NCBI RefSeq assembly: GCF_013870525.1
Contig: NZ_JACBXD010000069.1
Span: forward strand, 1 to 41,761
Source: Amycolatopsis pittospori
Lineage (GTDB): Bacteria; Actinomycetota; Actinomycetes; Mycobacteriales; Pseudonocardiaceae
Direction of reading: 5' to 3'
DNA length: 41,761 bases
Position numbers and translations under genes: made by a program. Below, one piece after another: positions 24,040-32,181 of the stretch. Positions within the stretch are counted from its first letter, which is position 1. Every line of letters begins with the position of its first letter. The notes beneath the pieces were generated by a model. That model worked only from the letters and a program-made list of their open reading frames with translations. It was not told the DNA's origin and ran no database searches.

Positions 24040-24889
24040 TCACGGACGCGTGGGCGAAGAGGTCGTCGCCGCCTGCGTCCGGGGTGATGAAGCCGAAGCC
24101 GCGGTCGTCGTCGTAGCGCGCGACGACGCCCTCGCCGCCTCGTACGGGCACGTCCCGCGCCGCCGGCCCTGCGGCCGCGGCAGGTGCCGGCCGCTGCGGC
24201 GCCGTCTGGGGCTCGGCGCCCCGGACCAGGTGCACGTCGCGGGCCTGCGGGCCCTTGTCTCCACTAGCCACCTCGTAGGCGACGCGGTCGCCCTCCGCGA
24301 GCCACGTCAGCCCCTCGGCCAGGGCCCGGGCGTGAACGAAGACGTCCCCGGCGCCGGAGTCGGGGTTGATGAAGCCGAAGCCCTTGTCCTCGTCGTACCA
24401 GGCCACCGTGCCGTCGGCACCGTCGGCGATACCAGCCGCAGCGGGTGAGCCGGCCCCTGCTCCCAGCGGGATCACGTGCCCGGCCTGCGGGCCGCGCTCG
24501 CCTTCGACGATCAGGAAGGCCACCCGCTGCCCCTCGGTGACCACGCCGCCGGTCACGATGGCGGAGCTGTGCACGAAGATGTCGGCGCCGCCGCCGTCCG
24601 GCGACGCGAAGCCGTACCCCTTGCCCGGCTCGTACCAGTTGACGGTGCCGAGCAGGCCCACGGCGCTGCCGGCGGCCGCATCGGCGGTGACGCGAACGCG
24701 CAGCGCCTGGGGCCCGCGGTCGTTCTCGCCGACCTCGAACACGACGGCCTGACCCTCGCGGAGCACTTTGGCGCCACCGTCCCCGACGATCTCGGAGGCG
24801 TGCACGAACACGTCCGGCGAGCCGTCCTCGGGCGCGAGGAAGCCGAAGCCCCGTTCGGCGTCGAACCAACGGACGGTCCCTTGTGGCAT
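23942..24889 (-). CDS. Four-domain cold-shock protein
   Basis: 315 residues with four cold-shock (OB-fold, nucleic-acid-binding) domains in tandem: about 1-68, 80-142, 159-223 and 253-315. Each carries a version of RNP1 (RGFGFL, KGYGFA, KGFGFI, RGFGFI) and RNP2 (VFVH, IFVH, VFVH, LFAH) and ends near RGPQA. Bacterial Csp proteins are normally single domains of about 67 residues. Linkers are short and Ala/Gly-rich except before domain 4 (Ala/Pro-rich, 225-250). Domain 4 lacks the first aromatic (GVVARYDD for GTVxWF). ATG 24889 follows GGAG. Likely an RNA or single-stranded DNA binder; specific role unknown. Confidence 0.9.
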   Translation of the reverse strand: MPQGTVRWFDAERGFGFLAPEDGSPDVFVHASEIVGDGGAKVLREGQAVVFEVGENDRGPQALRVRVTADAAAGSAVGLLGTVNWYEPGKGYGFASPDGGGADIFVHSSAIVTGGVVTEGQRVAFLIVEGERGPQAGHVIPLGAGAGSPAAAGIADGADGTVAWYDEDKGFGFINPDSGAGDVFVHARALAEGLTWLAEGDRVAYEVASGDKGPQARDVHLVRGAEPQTAPQRPAPAAAAGPAARDVPVRGGEGVVARYDDDRGFGFITPDAGGDDLFAHASVIMGSEPLQKGDRVRYTVRQSDRGPQADRIERL

Positions 24890-25067
24890 CTAAGGCTCCA
24901 GGTCGAGAGGGCGGGCACTGGCCCCCAGTCTCTCTGACAGACCTCCGGTCCGTCGGGCCGGGCCCACAGGCGGGCGGTTCGGAGCCAGGGGCGGGCCGTT
25001 GGTTCGTCTAGCGACACGCCGGGTTTTGAGACCAGGCCCCAACGCGGGTCGGGCACCGGAGCGCTCA

Positions 25068-25095
25068 GATCGCGATTAGGGGGCTAAACGCAGGT
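25068..25095 (-). repeat. Dispersed palindromic repeat, copy 7 (asymmetric form)
   Basis: Reverse complement reads ACCTGCGTTTAGCCCCCTAA then TCGCGATC; the centre is GGGGG/CCCCC rather than GCGGG. It ends 15 bases from the guaA stop. Confidence 0.8.
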
Positions 25096-25110
25096 CGGCC
25101 GGGGTGCCGG

Positions 25111-26667
25111 TCACTCCCACTCGATGGTGCCCGGCGGCTTGGACGTGACGTCCAGGACCACGCGGTTCACCTCGGCGACCTCGTTGGTGATGCGGGTCGA
25201 GATCCGCTCCAGCACCTCGTAGGGCAGCCGCGTCCAGTCAGCGGTCATCGCGTCCTCGGACGACACCGGCCGCAGCACGATCGGGTGCCCGTAGGTCCGC
25301 CCGTCGCCCTGCACGCCGACGCTGCGGACGTCGGCCAGCAGCACCACCGGGCACTGCCAGATCTCGCCGTCGAGCCCGGCCGCGGTGAGCTCCTCACGCG
25401 CGATCGCGTCGGCCGCGCGCAGCGTCTCGAGCCGCTCGGCGTCGACGGCGCCGATGATCCGGATGCCGAGCCCCGGGCCGGGGAACGGCTGCCGCTGGAC
25501 GATCGTCTCCGGCAGCCCGAGTTCCAGCCCGACGCGCCGCACCTCGTCCTTGAACAGCAGGCGCAGCGGCTCGACGAGCTCGAACTGAAGGTCGTCGGGC
25601 AGTCCGCCGACGTTGTGGTGGCTCTTGATGTTCGCCGCGCCCTCGCCGCCGCCGGATTCGACGACGTCCGGGTACAGCGTGCCCTGGACCAGGAACTTGT
25701 AGTCGCCCTCGGCCTTGAGGTCGCGTTCGGCCTGCTCGAACACGCGGATGAACTCGCGGCCGATGATCTTGCGCTTCTCCTCGGGGTCGGTGACCCCGGC
25801 CAGCGCGTCGAGGAAGCGGTCACGCGCGTCGACGGTCACCAGGTTGACCCCGGTCGCGGCGACGAAATCGCGCTCGACCTGGGTGCGCTCGCCCGAGCGC
25901 AGCAGACCGTGGTCGACGAACACGCAGGTCAGCCGGTCGCCGATGGCGCGCTGCACCAGCGCGGCGGCCACGGCGGAGTCGACGCCGCCGGAAAGCCCGC
26001 AGATCGCGCGGCCTTCGCCGACCTGCTCGGCGATGCGCTTGACCTGGTCGTCGACGATGGACGACGTCGTCCACTGCGGCCGGACACCCGCGATGTCGTG
26101 CAGGAAGCGGCGGAGGACCTCCTGGCCGTGCGGCGAGTGGTGGACCTCGGGGTGGTACTGGACACCGGCGAAGCGGCGCTCGACGTCTTCGAAGCCGGCG
26201 ACGGCGGCACCGTCGCTGGACGCCGTCACGGTGGCGCCCTCGGGGGCCTTGGTGACGCTGTCGTTGTGGCTCATCCACGCGGGCTGCCTGTCCGGAAGGC
26301 CGGCGTGCAGCACGCCGCCCTCACCGGCGACGCGGACCTCGGTGCGACCGAACTCGCGGATCCCGGTCGGCTCGACGGTGCCGCCGAGCGCCTGCGCGAG
26401 CACCTGGTGGCCGTAGCAGATGCCGAGGATCGGCACGCCCGCGTCGACCAGCCCGGGGGCGAGCGCGGGGGCGTTCTCCGCGTACACACTGGACGGTCCA
26501 CCCGAAAGAATGATGGCCGCCGGATCCTTGGCGAGGATGTCTTCGGCGGTGGCGGTGTGCGGGACGACCTCGGAGTAGACCTGGGCCTCACGCACGCGGC
26601 GCGCGATCAATTGCGCGTACTGCGCCCCGAAGTCCACGACGATTACCGGACCGGTGGGACTGGGCAC
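25111..26667 (-). CDS. guaA: GMP synthase (glutamine-hydrolysing)
   Basis: 518 residues. It aminates XMP to GMP, the last step of guanine nucleotide synthesis. The glutaminase domain (about 7-195) has the nucleophile C84 in GICYGHQVLAQALGG and the H/E pair in VQYHPEVHHS. The ATP pyrophosphatase domain starts at GLSGGVDSAVAAALV, and the dimerisation domain ends in TSKPPGTIEWE. Length and ends fit the family. GTG 26667 was chosen for GGAGG seven bases upstream; the frame continues to 26706 without conservation. The substrate XMP is made by GuaB, encoded 10 kb downstream. Confidence 0.97.
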   Translation of the reverse strand: MPSPTGPVIVVDFGAQYAQLIARRVREAQVYSEVVPHTATAEDILAKDPAAIILSGGPSSVYAENAPALAPGLVDAGVPILGICYGHQVLAQALGGTVEPTGIREFGRTEVRVAGEGGVLHAGLPDRQPAWMSHNDSVTKAPEGATVTASSDGAAVAGFEDVERRFAGVQYHPEVHHSPHGQEVLRRFLHDIAGVRPQWTTSSIVDDQVKRIAEQVGEGRAICGLSGGVDSAVAAALVQRAIGDRLTCVFVDHGLLRSGERTQVERDFVAATGVNLVTVDARDRFLDALAGVTDPEEKRKIIGREFIRVFEQAERDLKAEGDYKFLVQGTLYPDVVESGGGEGAANIKSHHNVGGLPDDLQFELVEPLRLLFKDEVRRVGLELGLPETIVQRQPFPGPGLGIRIIGAVDAERLETLRAADAIAREELTAAGLDGEIWQCPVVLLADVRSVGVQGDGRTYGHPIVLRPVSSEDAMTADWTRLPYEVLERISTRITNEVAEVNRVVLDVTSKPPGTIEWE

Positions 26668-26794
26668 CTGAGACCTCCAGATCAGAGCAGCACGCTTCCC
26701 CTCCATCGTCCCAGGTGGGCCGGGTCACCCCGCCGCCAACCCCCACACGATTCAGGACAGCGACTGACCGCTAGGCGGCCTACGGTCCCAGGAC

Positions 26795-27340
26795 ATGAGC
26801 ATCGACTGGAACGCGGAGCTGTCCGAACAGCTCGACTTTCACTGGAACGAGCACTTCCGTCCTCGTCTGGACACCCTCACCGACGACGAGTACTTCTGGG
26901 AGCCCGTCGAGGACTGCTGGTCGATCCGTCCTCAGGACGACGGCCGCTTGATGATCGATTGGGCATATCCGGAGCCGTCACCCCCGCCGGTGACGACGAT
27001 CGCCTGGCGCCTCGCTCACATCATCGTCGGCGTCTTCGCGATGCGGAACGCGTCGCACTTCGACGGACCGTCCGTCGACTACCAGACTTTCCCCTACGCG
27101 GGCTCCGCCGCCGAAGCGCTGAAGCAACTTGACGACGCGTACGCGCGCTGGCGTGACGGCGTCCGCAGCCTCACCGCTGAAGGCCTCGAACGCCCGTGCG
27201 GGGAGGCCGAGGGCCCGTACTCGGAGTACCCGCTCGTGACGCTCGTCCTGCACATCAACCGGGAGGCCATCCACCATGGCGCCGAGATCCTCCTGCTCCG
27301 CGACCTCTATCGGGCACGCCCGGCCGCAGATCGCGTTTAG
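26795..27340 (+). CDS. DinB-fold protein (putative metal-dependent)
   Basis: 181 residues. The four-helix DinB/YfiT pattern is visible: DFHWNEHFRPRLDTL near the start, WRLAHIIVGVFAMR (His ligand candidate, about residue 73) and HINREAIHHGAEILLLRDLY near the end with paired His. Such proteins use mycothiol or bacillithiol, or have unknown roles. The last codons (GAT CGC GTT TAG) lie inside repeat copy 8, which thus provides the stop codon. It is divergent from guaA. A clear ribosome site was not seen. Confidence 0.78.
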   Translation: MSIDWNAELSEQLDFHWNEHFRPRLDTLTDDEYFWEPVEDCWSIRPQDDGRLMIDWAYPEPSPPPVTTIAWRLAHIIVGVFAMRNASHFDGPSVDYQTFPYAGSAAEALKQLDDAYARWRDGVRSLTAEGLERPCGEAEGPYSEYPLVTLVLHINREAIHHGAEILLLRDLYRARPAADRV

Positions 27341-27354
27341 CGGGCTAAACGCGA
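27329..27354 (+). repeat. Dispersed palindromic repeat, copy 8 (symmetric form)
   Basis: GATCGCGTTTAGCGGGCTAA then ACGCGA. It overlaps the stop codon of the DinB-fold gene. Confidence 0.9.
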
Positions 27355-27392
27355 CGCGCCCATACTGAGGCGAGCCCAGGAAAGGACCCGTC

Positions 27393-28427
27393 TTGCGAGC
27401 GACTGTCATCTACGGCGCCGGCGACGTACGCGTCGAGACCGTCCCGGACCCGAAACTGAGCGAGCCCACCGACGCGGTCCTTCGCGTCGTCCGCTCCTGC
27501 ATCTGCGGCAGCGACCTCTGGCCGTACGGCAGCATGCCCGCCCGCGACCGCGGCGTCCGGATCGGCCACGAGTTCCTCGGCATCGTGGAGGCCGTCGGCG
27601 CCGACGTCACCACGCTCAAAACCGGCGACCTCGTCGTCGCGCCGTTCGTCTACTCCGACAACACCTGCCAGTTCTGCCGCGAAGGCCTCCACACCTCGTG
27701 TCTGCACGGCGGCTTCTGGGGCGCGAAGGGCGTCGACGCCGGACAAGGCGAGGCCGTCCGCGTCCCGCAGGCCGACGGCACGCTGGTGAAACTGCCGCAT
27801 ACCGAGGACGACGAACTCCTCGCCTCGCTTCTCACTCTTTCGGATGTCTTCCCGACCGGTCACCACGCCGCGACCAAGGCGGGAGTCACCGAGCGGACGA
27901 CGGTCACCGTCATCGGCGACGGCGCCGTCGGGCTCTCCGCGGTTCTCGCGGCGAAGCGTCTCGGCGCCGAGCGCATCATCCTGATGGGCCGTCACCGGAC
28001 CCGCACGGATCTCGGCCGCGAGTTCGGCGCGACGGACGTCGTGTCCGAACGCGGCGACGAAGGCATCGAGAAGGTTCGAGAGCTGACGAACGGCGAAGGC
28101 ACTCACACCGTTCTCGAATGCGTCGGCACGAAGCCCGCCTTCGAGATGGGCGTCGGCGCCGTCCGCGCGGGCGGCACGATCAGCCGTGTCGGTGTGCCCC
28201 AGTACGACGAGGGTCCGATCGGCCCGCCGCTGTTCCGTCGCAACATCACCGTCACCGGCGGCGTCGCCCCTGCACGGCACTACATTCCCGAATTGCTCGA
28301 CGACGTCGTCGAGGGCAGGTACCGGCCGGGCAAGGTCTTCGACCGCACCATCGGGCTCGAAGAGGTCCCCGACGGCTACCGCGCGATGGCGGACCGCGAA
28401 GCACTCAAGGTGCTCGTCAAACCGTGA
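27393..28427 (+). CDS. Zinc-dependent alcohol dehydrogenase (MDR family)
   Basis: 344 residues. The catalytic zinc site has C38 (CICGSD) and the GHE motif (RIGHEFLGIV). The structural-zinc loop NTCQFCREGLHTSCLHG has three of the usual four cysteines visible. The Rossmann part carries VTVIGDGAVGLSAVLAAKRLGA. TTG 27393 follows AGGAAAGGA. The related IDs are NAD(P)-dependent and act on small alcohols or aldehydes. The next gene, 55 bases on, is an aldehyde dehydrogenase, so the two may oxidise an alcohol in sequence, though a hairpin between them suggests separate control. Confidence 0.93.
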   Translation: MRATVIYGAGDVRVETVPDPKLSEPTDAVLRVVRSCICGSDLWPYGSMPARDRGVRIGHEFLGIVEAVGADVTTLKTGDLVVAPFVYSDNTCQFCREGLHTSCLHGGFWGAKGVDAGQGEAVRVPQADGTLVKLPHTEDDELLASLLTLSDVFPTGHHAATKAGVTERTTVTVIGDGAVGLSAVLAAKRLGAERIILMGRHRTRTDLGREFGATDVVSERGDEGIEKVRELTNGEGTHTVLECVGTKPAFEMGVGAVRAGGTISRVGVPQYDEGPIGPPLFRRNITVTGGVAPARHYIPELLDDVVEGRYRPGKVFDRTIGLEEVPDGYRAMADREALKVLVKP

Positions 28428-28434
28428 CTCGGTC

Positions 28435-28465
28435 GAGTGGGTGTTCACACCTGGGACACCCACTC
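28435..28465 (+). terminator. Inverted repeat between alcohol and aldehyde dehydrogenase genes
   Basis: Perfect 10-bp arms GAGTGGGTGT (28435-28444) and ACACCCACTC (28456-28465), 11-nt loop, seven bases past the stop. Without a T run it could be an operator as well as a terminator; it lies directly upstream of the TACCTT element (28470-28475). Confidence 0.5.
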
Positions 28466-28469
28466 GGAA

Positions 28470-28483
28470 TACCTTGTTACGTA
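28470..28483 (+). promoter_or_regulatory. Candidate leaderless promoter of the aldehyde dehydrogenase gene
   Basis: TACCTT (28470-28475) is seven bases before ATG 28483, which lacks a ribosome site; this fits a leaderless transcript. No matching -35 was seen. Confidence 0.35.
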
Positions 28484-29928
28484 TGGACATGATCACCCCG
28501 GAGCCGCGACCGGCCTGGATCGCCGGACGCCCCGAGCAGGGCGCTTCGACGCTCACCGTGCACCACCCCTACGATGGGAGTGAGGTCGCCACCGTCGCGG
28601 TGCCCGGACCGGAGCAGGTCGAACGCGCGGTGAGCGCGGCGGTGAACGTCGCGAAGGAGTTCCGGCGTTCGCCGGCGCACAGCCGGGCCGCGGCGCTCGA
28701 CCACGTTTCGCGGGTCATCGCCGGCCGGTCCGAAGAGATCGCCGAGGTCATCACCGCCGAGAACGGCAAACCGCTCAAATGGGCCGACGCCGAGGTGCGG
28801 CGCGCGGTGTCGGTGTTCCGGATCGCGGCCGAGGAGGCCCGCCGGTTCAGCGGCGACCTGCAGCGCCTCGACACCGACCCGGCGGGCGAGGGCAGGCTGG
28901 CGCTCACCCGCCGCATCCCGCGTGGCCCCGTCCTGGGCATCGCGCCGTTCAACTTCCCGCTGAACCTGGTGGCGCACAAGGTCGCACCGTCGCTCGCCGT
29001 CGGCGCGCCGATCATCGTCAAACCCGCCCCGCGCACCCCGCTCTCCGCGTTGATCCTCGGCGAGATCCTGGCCGAAACGGATCTGCCGGAGGGCGCGTTC
29101 TCGGTACTGCCGCTCGGCAACGAGGAGACGTCGGCGCTGGTCGCCGACCCGCGGCTACCGGTCGTGTCGTTCACCGGTTCCGGTCCCGTCGGCTGGTCGC
29201 TGGCGGACGCCGCGCCCCGTAAGCACGTCGTGCTCGAACTCGGCGGCAACGCGGCCGCCGTCGTACTCCGCGACTGGCCGGATCCCGAAGGCGCGGCGCA
29301 CCGCATCGCGACCTTCGGCAATTACCAGGCCGGTCAGTCCTGCATCGCGGTGCAGCGGGTGATCGTCGAGCGCGAGGTCGCCGAGGAGTTCGTGCCGGCG
29401 TTGGTGGAAGCCGTGCAGACGCAGCAGACCGGCGACCCCTACGACAAGAACACCGACGTGGGACCGGTCGTCGACGAGGCGGCCGCGGAGCGGATCGTGG
29501 CGTGGATCGACGAGGCCGTCGCCGCGGGCGCGAAGATCCTCACCGGCGGGAAAAGGGAAGGCGCGACGGTGGAGCCGACCGTGCTCACCGACGTCCCGCC
29601 GTCCACAAAGGCCTGGTCCGAGGAGATCTTCGGACCGGTACTCGCGGTGTCCATTGTGGAGGGAGTCGACGAGGCTTTCGCTTCGGTCAACGAATCCGCG
29701 TACGGACTGCAAGCCGGGGTGTTCACCCGCGACGTGCATCTCGCCTTCTACGCGTCGACCGAATTGGAAGTCGGCGGCGTGATCATCGGCGACGTCCCGT
29801 CTTACCGCGCGGACCAGATGCCGTACGGCGGGGTCAAGGGATCCGGCGTCGGCCGGGAAGGCGTCCTCGCCGCGATGCACGACCTCACCGAGGAAAGGGT
29901 CACCGTCTTCACCGGCATCGACCTCTAG
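28483..29928 (+). CDS. Aldehyde dehydrogenase
   Basis: 481 residues. Family motifs are present: GIAPFNFPLNLVAHKVAPSLA, the NAD-site FTGSGPVGWSLA, VLELGGNAAAVVL with the general-base Glu, the catalytic Cys in NYQAGQSCIAVQRVIV, and EEIFGPVLAVSIVEG. The end (SYRADQMPYGGVKGSGVGREGV) is typical. It probably oxidises a small aldehyde with NAD(P), perhaps the product of the alcohol dehydrogenase upstream. The gene is overlapped by four bases by the convergent BBE-type oxidase gene. It carries a TCCATTGTGGA motif (29650-29660). Confidence 0.94.
   Translation: MDMITPEPRPAWIAGRPEQGASTLTVHHPYDGSEVATVAVPGPEQVERAVSAAVNVAKEFRRSPAHSRAAALDHVSRVIAGRSEEIAEVITAENGKPLKWADAEVRRAVSVFRIAAEEARRFSGDLQRLDTDPAGEGRLALTRRIPRGPVLGIAPFNFPLNLVAHKVAPSLAVGAPIIVKPAPRTPLSALILGEILAETDLPEGAFSVLPLGNEETSALVADPRLPVVSFTGSGPVGWSLADAAPRKHVVLELGGNAAAVVLRDWPDPEGAAHRIATFGNYQAGQSCIAVQRVIVEREVAEEFVPALVEAVQTQQTGDPYDKNTDVGPVVDEAAAERIVAWIDEAVAAGAKILTGGKREGATVEPTVLTDVPPSTKAWSEEIFGPVLAVSIVEGVDEAFASVNESAYGLQAGVFTRDVHLAFYASTELEVGGVIIGDVPSYRADQMPYGGVKGSGVGREGVLAAMHDLTEERVTVFTGIDL
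29650..29660. repeat. TCCANNNTGGA motif inside the aldehyde dehydrogenase gene
   Basis: Coding strand TCC ATT GTG GAG (Ser-Ile-Val-Glu), with the uncommon Ile codon ATT. Confidence 0.5.
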
Positions 29929-31379
29929 CCCGGAGTGACGGCCTGCGCGAACCCGAACACCTTGTCCGGGTCATAGGTCTTCGCCACCCGCTTCAGCCGG
30001 GTGGCGTTGTTGCCGTAGTAGGCCGTCATCCAGTCGGGCAGGGCGGGGTCGATGTAGTTGACATAGCCCCCGCCCAGTCCGATCCCGTTCACCACTTCGG
30101 CGACGGAATCCGTTGCCACGGAACGATTACGCGTATCCGCCTGACTGTAGATCTGCACACTTCCGATCGCTTTCCGGTGCCAGAACGCGGTGTCTTCCGG
30201 CGCGATGTCGGCGACCGCGCCACCGAGACCGTCGACCAGCAGGTCCATTCCACGCCTGCCGGAGACCGCCGAAGTCAGCTTCGCCGGATCCGCCGGTTCA
30301 CTCAGGATCCGTGACGAGGCCACAAAGGACTGTCGGCTCTCGCTTCCGGAGAAGTACTTCATGGCACCGAGAAAGTCGAGTTGCTTGACCGTCCGCGTAC
30401 CCTTGACCTTGCCGGTCAACTTGTCCAGCACCTTGCCGAGCGATGCGGAATCGCCGACGTGGCAACCGGAAACCCGGGCACCGACCGGAGATCCACCCGA
30501 AAGCACGACGTTCGCCCACAACTCCGGCGGAGCTTCCGGCAGCCATCGCTGCCATTCAGCGAGGACGTCGTTCGCGCTGCCCGCCGGGAAATGCAGGGAG
30601 AACACCGAAACGACGGACGGCGCGGGATCGGTCCGGAAGGTGAACGAGGTGACCACACCGAAGTTCCCGCCGCCCCCGCCCCGCAACGCCCAGAACAGCT
30701 CCGGCTCGGATTCCGCCGAAGCGGTCCGGAGTTTCCCGTCCGCCGTGACGATCTGGGCGGAAACCAGGTGATCGCAGGTGAGTCCGTACTTGCGTGCGAG
30801 GACACCGATTCCACCGCCGAGCGTCAGCCCGGCGATCCCGACGCTCGGACAGGAACCCGCGGGCAGGCAACGACCGGCGGCACCGAGCTTGGCGTAGACG
30901 TCCTTCAGTTTCGCGCCCGCGCCGATCACGGCCCGGTCGCCCTGAACGTCCACTGAGGACATTCCACCGACGTCGAGCATCAGCCCGCCGTCCGGCACGG
31001 AGTATCCCGCGTAGCTGTGACCGCCGCTGCGGGCGGCGATCGGCACACGCCGCGCGGCTGCCTCGATGGCCGCCTGCACGTCTTCCGGTTCGGCGCATTT
31101 CGCGATCGCGGCGGGCTTGAGGCCGTCGAAGGCCGGATTGAACACCCGTTTGGCGCCGTCATAGCCGGAATCCCCCGGCAGCAGCAGCGAAACCTTGTTC
31201 CGCAGCGCGGCCCAGTCCGGCGGACCGCTCGGTGGCGTGACGCTGGTGCTCGGCGGTAACGACGTACCTGGAGCCGACGTCGGCGGACCGGCCGGGGGCG
31301 TCGACGAGCACGCCGTCGCGGCCGCCCCGACCGCGGTCGCGCCGGCGAGCTTGAGGAATGTCCTTCGCCCCAGCTTCAT
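29925..31379 (-). CDS. Tat-exported BBE-like FAD-linked oxidase
   Basis: 484 residues. The N-terminus MKLGRRTFLKLAGATAVGAA is a twin-arginine signal; the following ATAC could be a weak lipobox. A Pro/Thr/Ser-rich spacer precedes the FAD PCMH domain (about 75-250). Both covalent flavin sites are present: H121 in ARSGGHSYAGYS and C177 in GSCPSVGIAGLTLGGG. The C-terminal berberine-bridge segment reads YVNYIDPALPDWMTAYYGNNATRLKRVAKTYDPDKVF. The family oxidises sugars, alcohols or alkaloids outside the cell, using O2; the substrate is unknown. It is convergent with the aldehyde dehydrogenase. Confidence 0.92.
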   Translation of the reverse strand: MKLGRRTFLKLAGATAVGAAATACSSTPPAGPPTSAPGTSLPPSTSVTPPSGPPDWAALRNKVSLLLPGDSGYDGAKRVFNPAFDGLKPAAIAKCAEPEDVQAAIEAAARRVPIAARSGGHSYAGYSVPDGGLMLDVGGMSSVDVQGDRAVIGAGAKLKDVYAKLGAAGRCLPAGSCPSVGIAGLTLGGGIGVLARKYGLTCDHLVSAQIVTADGKLRTASAESEPELFWALRGGGGGNFGVVTSFTFRTDPAPSVVSVFSLHFPAGSANDVLAEWQRWLPEAPPELWANVVLSGGSPVGARVSGCHVGDSASLGKVLDKLTGKVKGTRTVKQLDFLGAMKYFSGSESRQSFVASSRILSEPADPAKLTSAVSGRRGMDLLVDGLGGAVADIAPEDTAFWHRKAIGSVQIYSQADTRNRSVATDSVAEVVNGIGLGGGYVNYIDPALPDWMTAYYGNNATRLKRVAKTYDPDKVFGFAQAVTPG

Positions 31380-31449
31380 ATGGGTAAAGACGCGCGGACC
31401 CCGGGGAGGTTGCCGGGATCACCCGACCGAGTCAGCGGTCCTGTTCTGG

Positions 31450-32172
31450 TCAGAGCCAGTGCGGCAGCGGGGGCGCGTCGCCGTCCAAAGTGGACCCGTC
31501 ACTGCGACCGGTGACCCACGCCAGCACCTCGCCCGCGGTTCCGGTCAGTGGCACCGGCTTCCCTTCCCCCATTCGCCACTCGTGGCGGGAGCCGTCGGCC
31601 TTGACGGCGATCAACCGCACGGCGGGCAGCTCGCCGCCGTACATCCCGATGGCGTTGCCGACCACGACGCGGAATTCGTCGGCGAGCAGTTCGGCGACGC
31701 GTTCGAAGTCGTAGCCGAGGTCGAGGTCGGCCAGATGGATGGCGGTTTCCGAGAGCCGCAGCCACAGCACGAACTCCGCCGGGATATCGCGGCCCTGCCG
31801 GGCGCGCACCCGGAACCACCAAGCGTCGTCCGGGAGGCTCTCCGCGACCTCGATCAACCGTGCCGCGGAGCCGACCACGTCTTCGGCGATCTCCTCGACG
31901 GACCGGTACGCGCCCTTCTCTATGTCGTCGTCCCTGGCCGACTCACCGGCGTACATCGGCGTCTCGACGCCGGTCTTCGCCCAGGTGAGCAGGTTGACCA
32001 GGCCGTCGGCGTTGCGCGCGAGGTGCGACAGCAGATGCGCCCTGGTCCAGCCCGGCAACGCGCTCGGACCCCGGAGAGTGGCCTCGTCGAGCCCGCGCGT
32101 CACGCGCGCCCATTCGTCGTGCAGGGCGCGTACGCGATGGAGCAGGGCGTGTGCGCGTTCGGCTGCGGTCAC
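31450..32172 (-). CDS. Maleylpyruvate isomerase-family (MDMPI N-terminal) protein
   Basis: 240 residues. The DinB-like N-terminal domain (about 10-155) has PGWTRAHLLSHLARNADGLVNL with two His and later RLSETAIHLADLDLG with Glu and His, the expected three-His/Glu metal site. A smaller C-terminal domain follows (about 170-240: LPAVRLIAVKADGSRHEWRMG). These are mycothiol-dependent enzymes or relatives. The start is GTG 32172; the ribosome site is a weak GGGGG. A TCCACTTTGGA motif lies near the C-terminal end. Nine bases separate it from the ChoD-like gene upstream, suggesting one operon. Confidence 0.88.
   Translation of the reverse strand: MTAAERAHALLHRVRALHDEWARVTRGLDEATLRGPSALPGWTRAHLLSHLARNADGLVNLLTWAKTGVETPMYAGESARDDDIEKGAYRSVEEIAEDVVGSAARLIEVAESLPDDAWWFRVRARQGRDIPAEFVLWLRLSETAIHLADLDLGYDFERVAELLADEFRVVVGNAIGMYGGELPAVRLIAVKADGSRHEWRMGEGKPVPLTGTAGEVLAWVTGRSDGSTLDGDAPPLPHWL
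31484..31494. repeat. TCCANNNTGGA motif inside the MDMPI-family gene
   Basis: Coding strand TCC ACT TTG GAC (Ser-Thr-Leu-Asp), the same 12 bases as in sucC. Confidence 0.5.
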
Positions 32173-32181
32173 GCCCCCAAC

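Noticed and set aside
24881..24888. GGTCCCTTGTGG near the cold-shock start as a third copy of the AGCAAAGGTCCCTTGCTC 18-mer
   Set aside because: Only GGTCCCTTG matches; it encodes the normal start of a cold-shock domain (MPQGTV).
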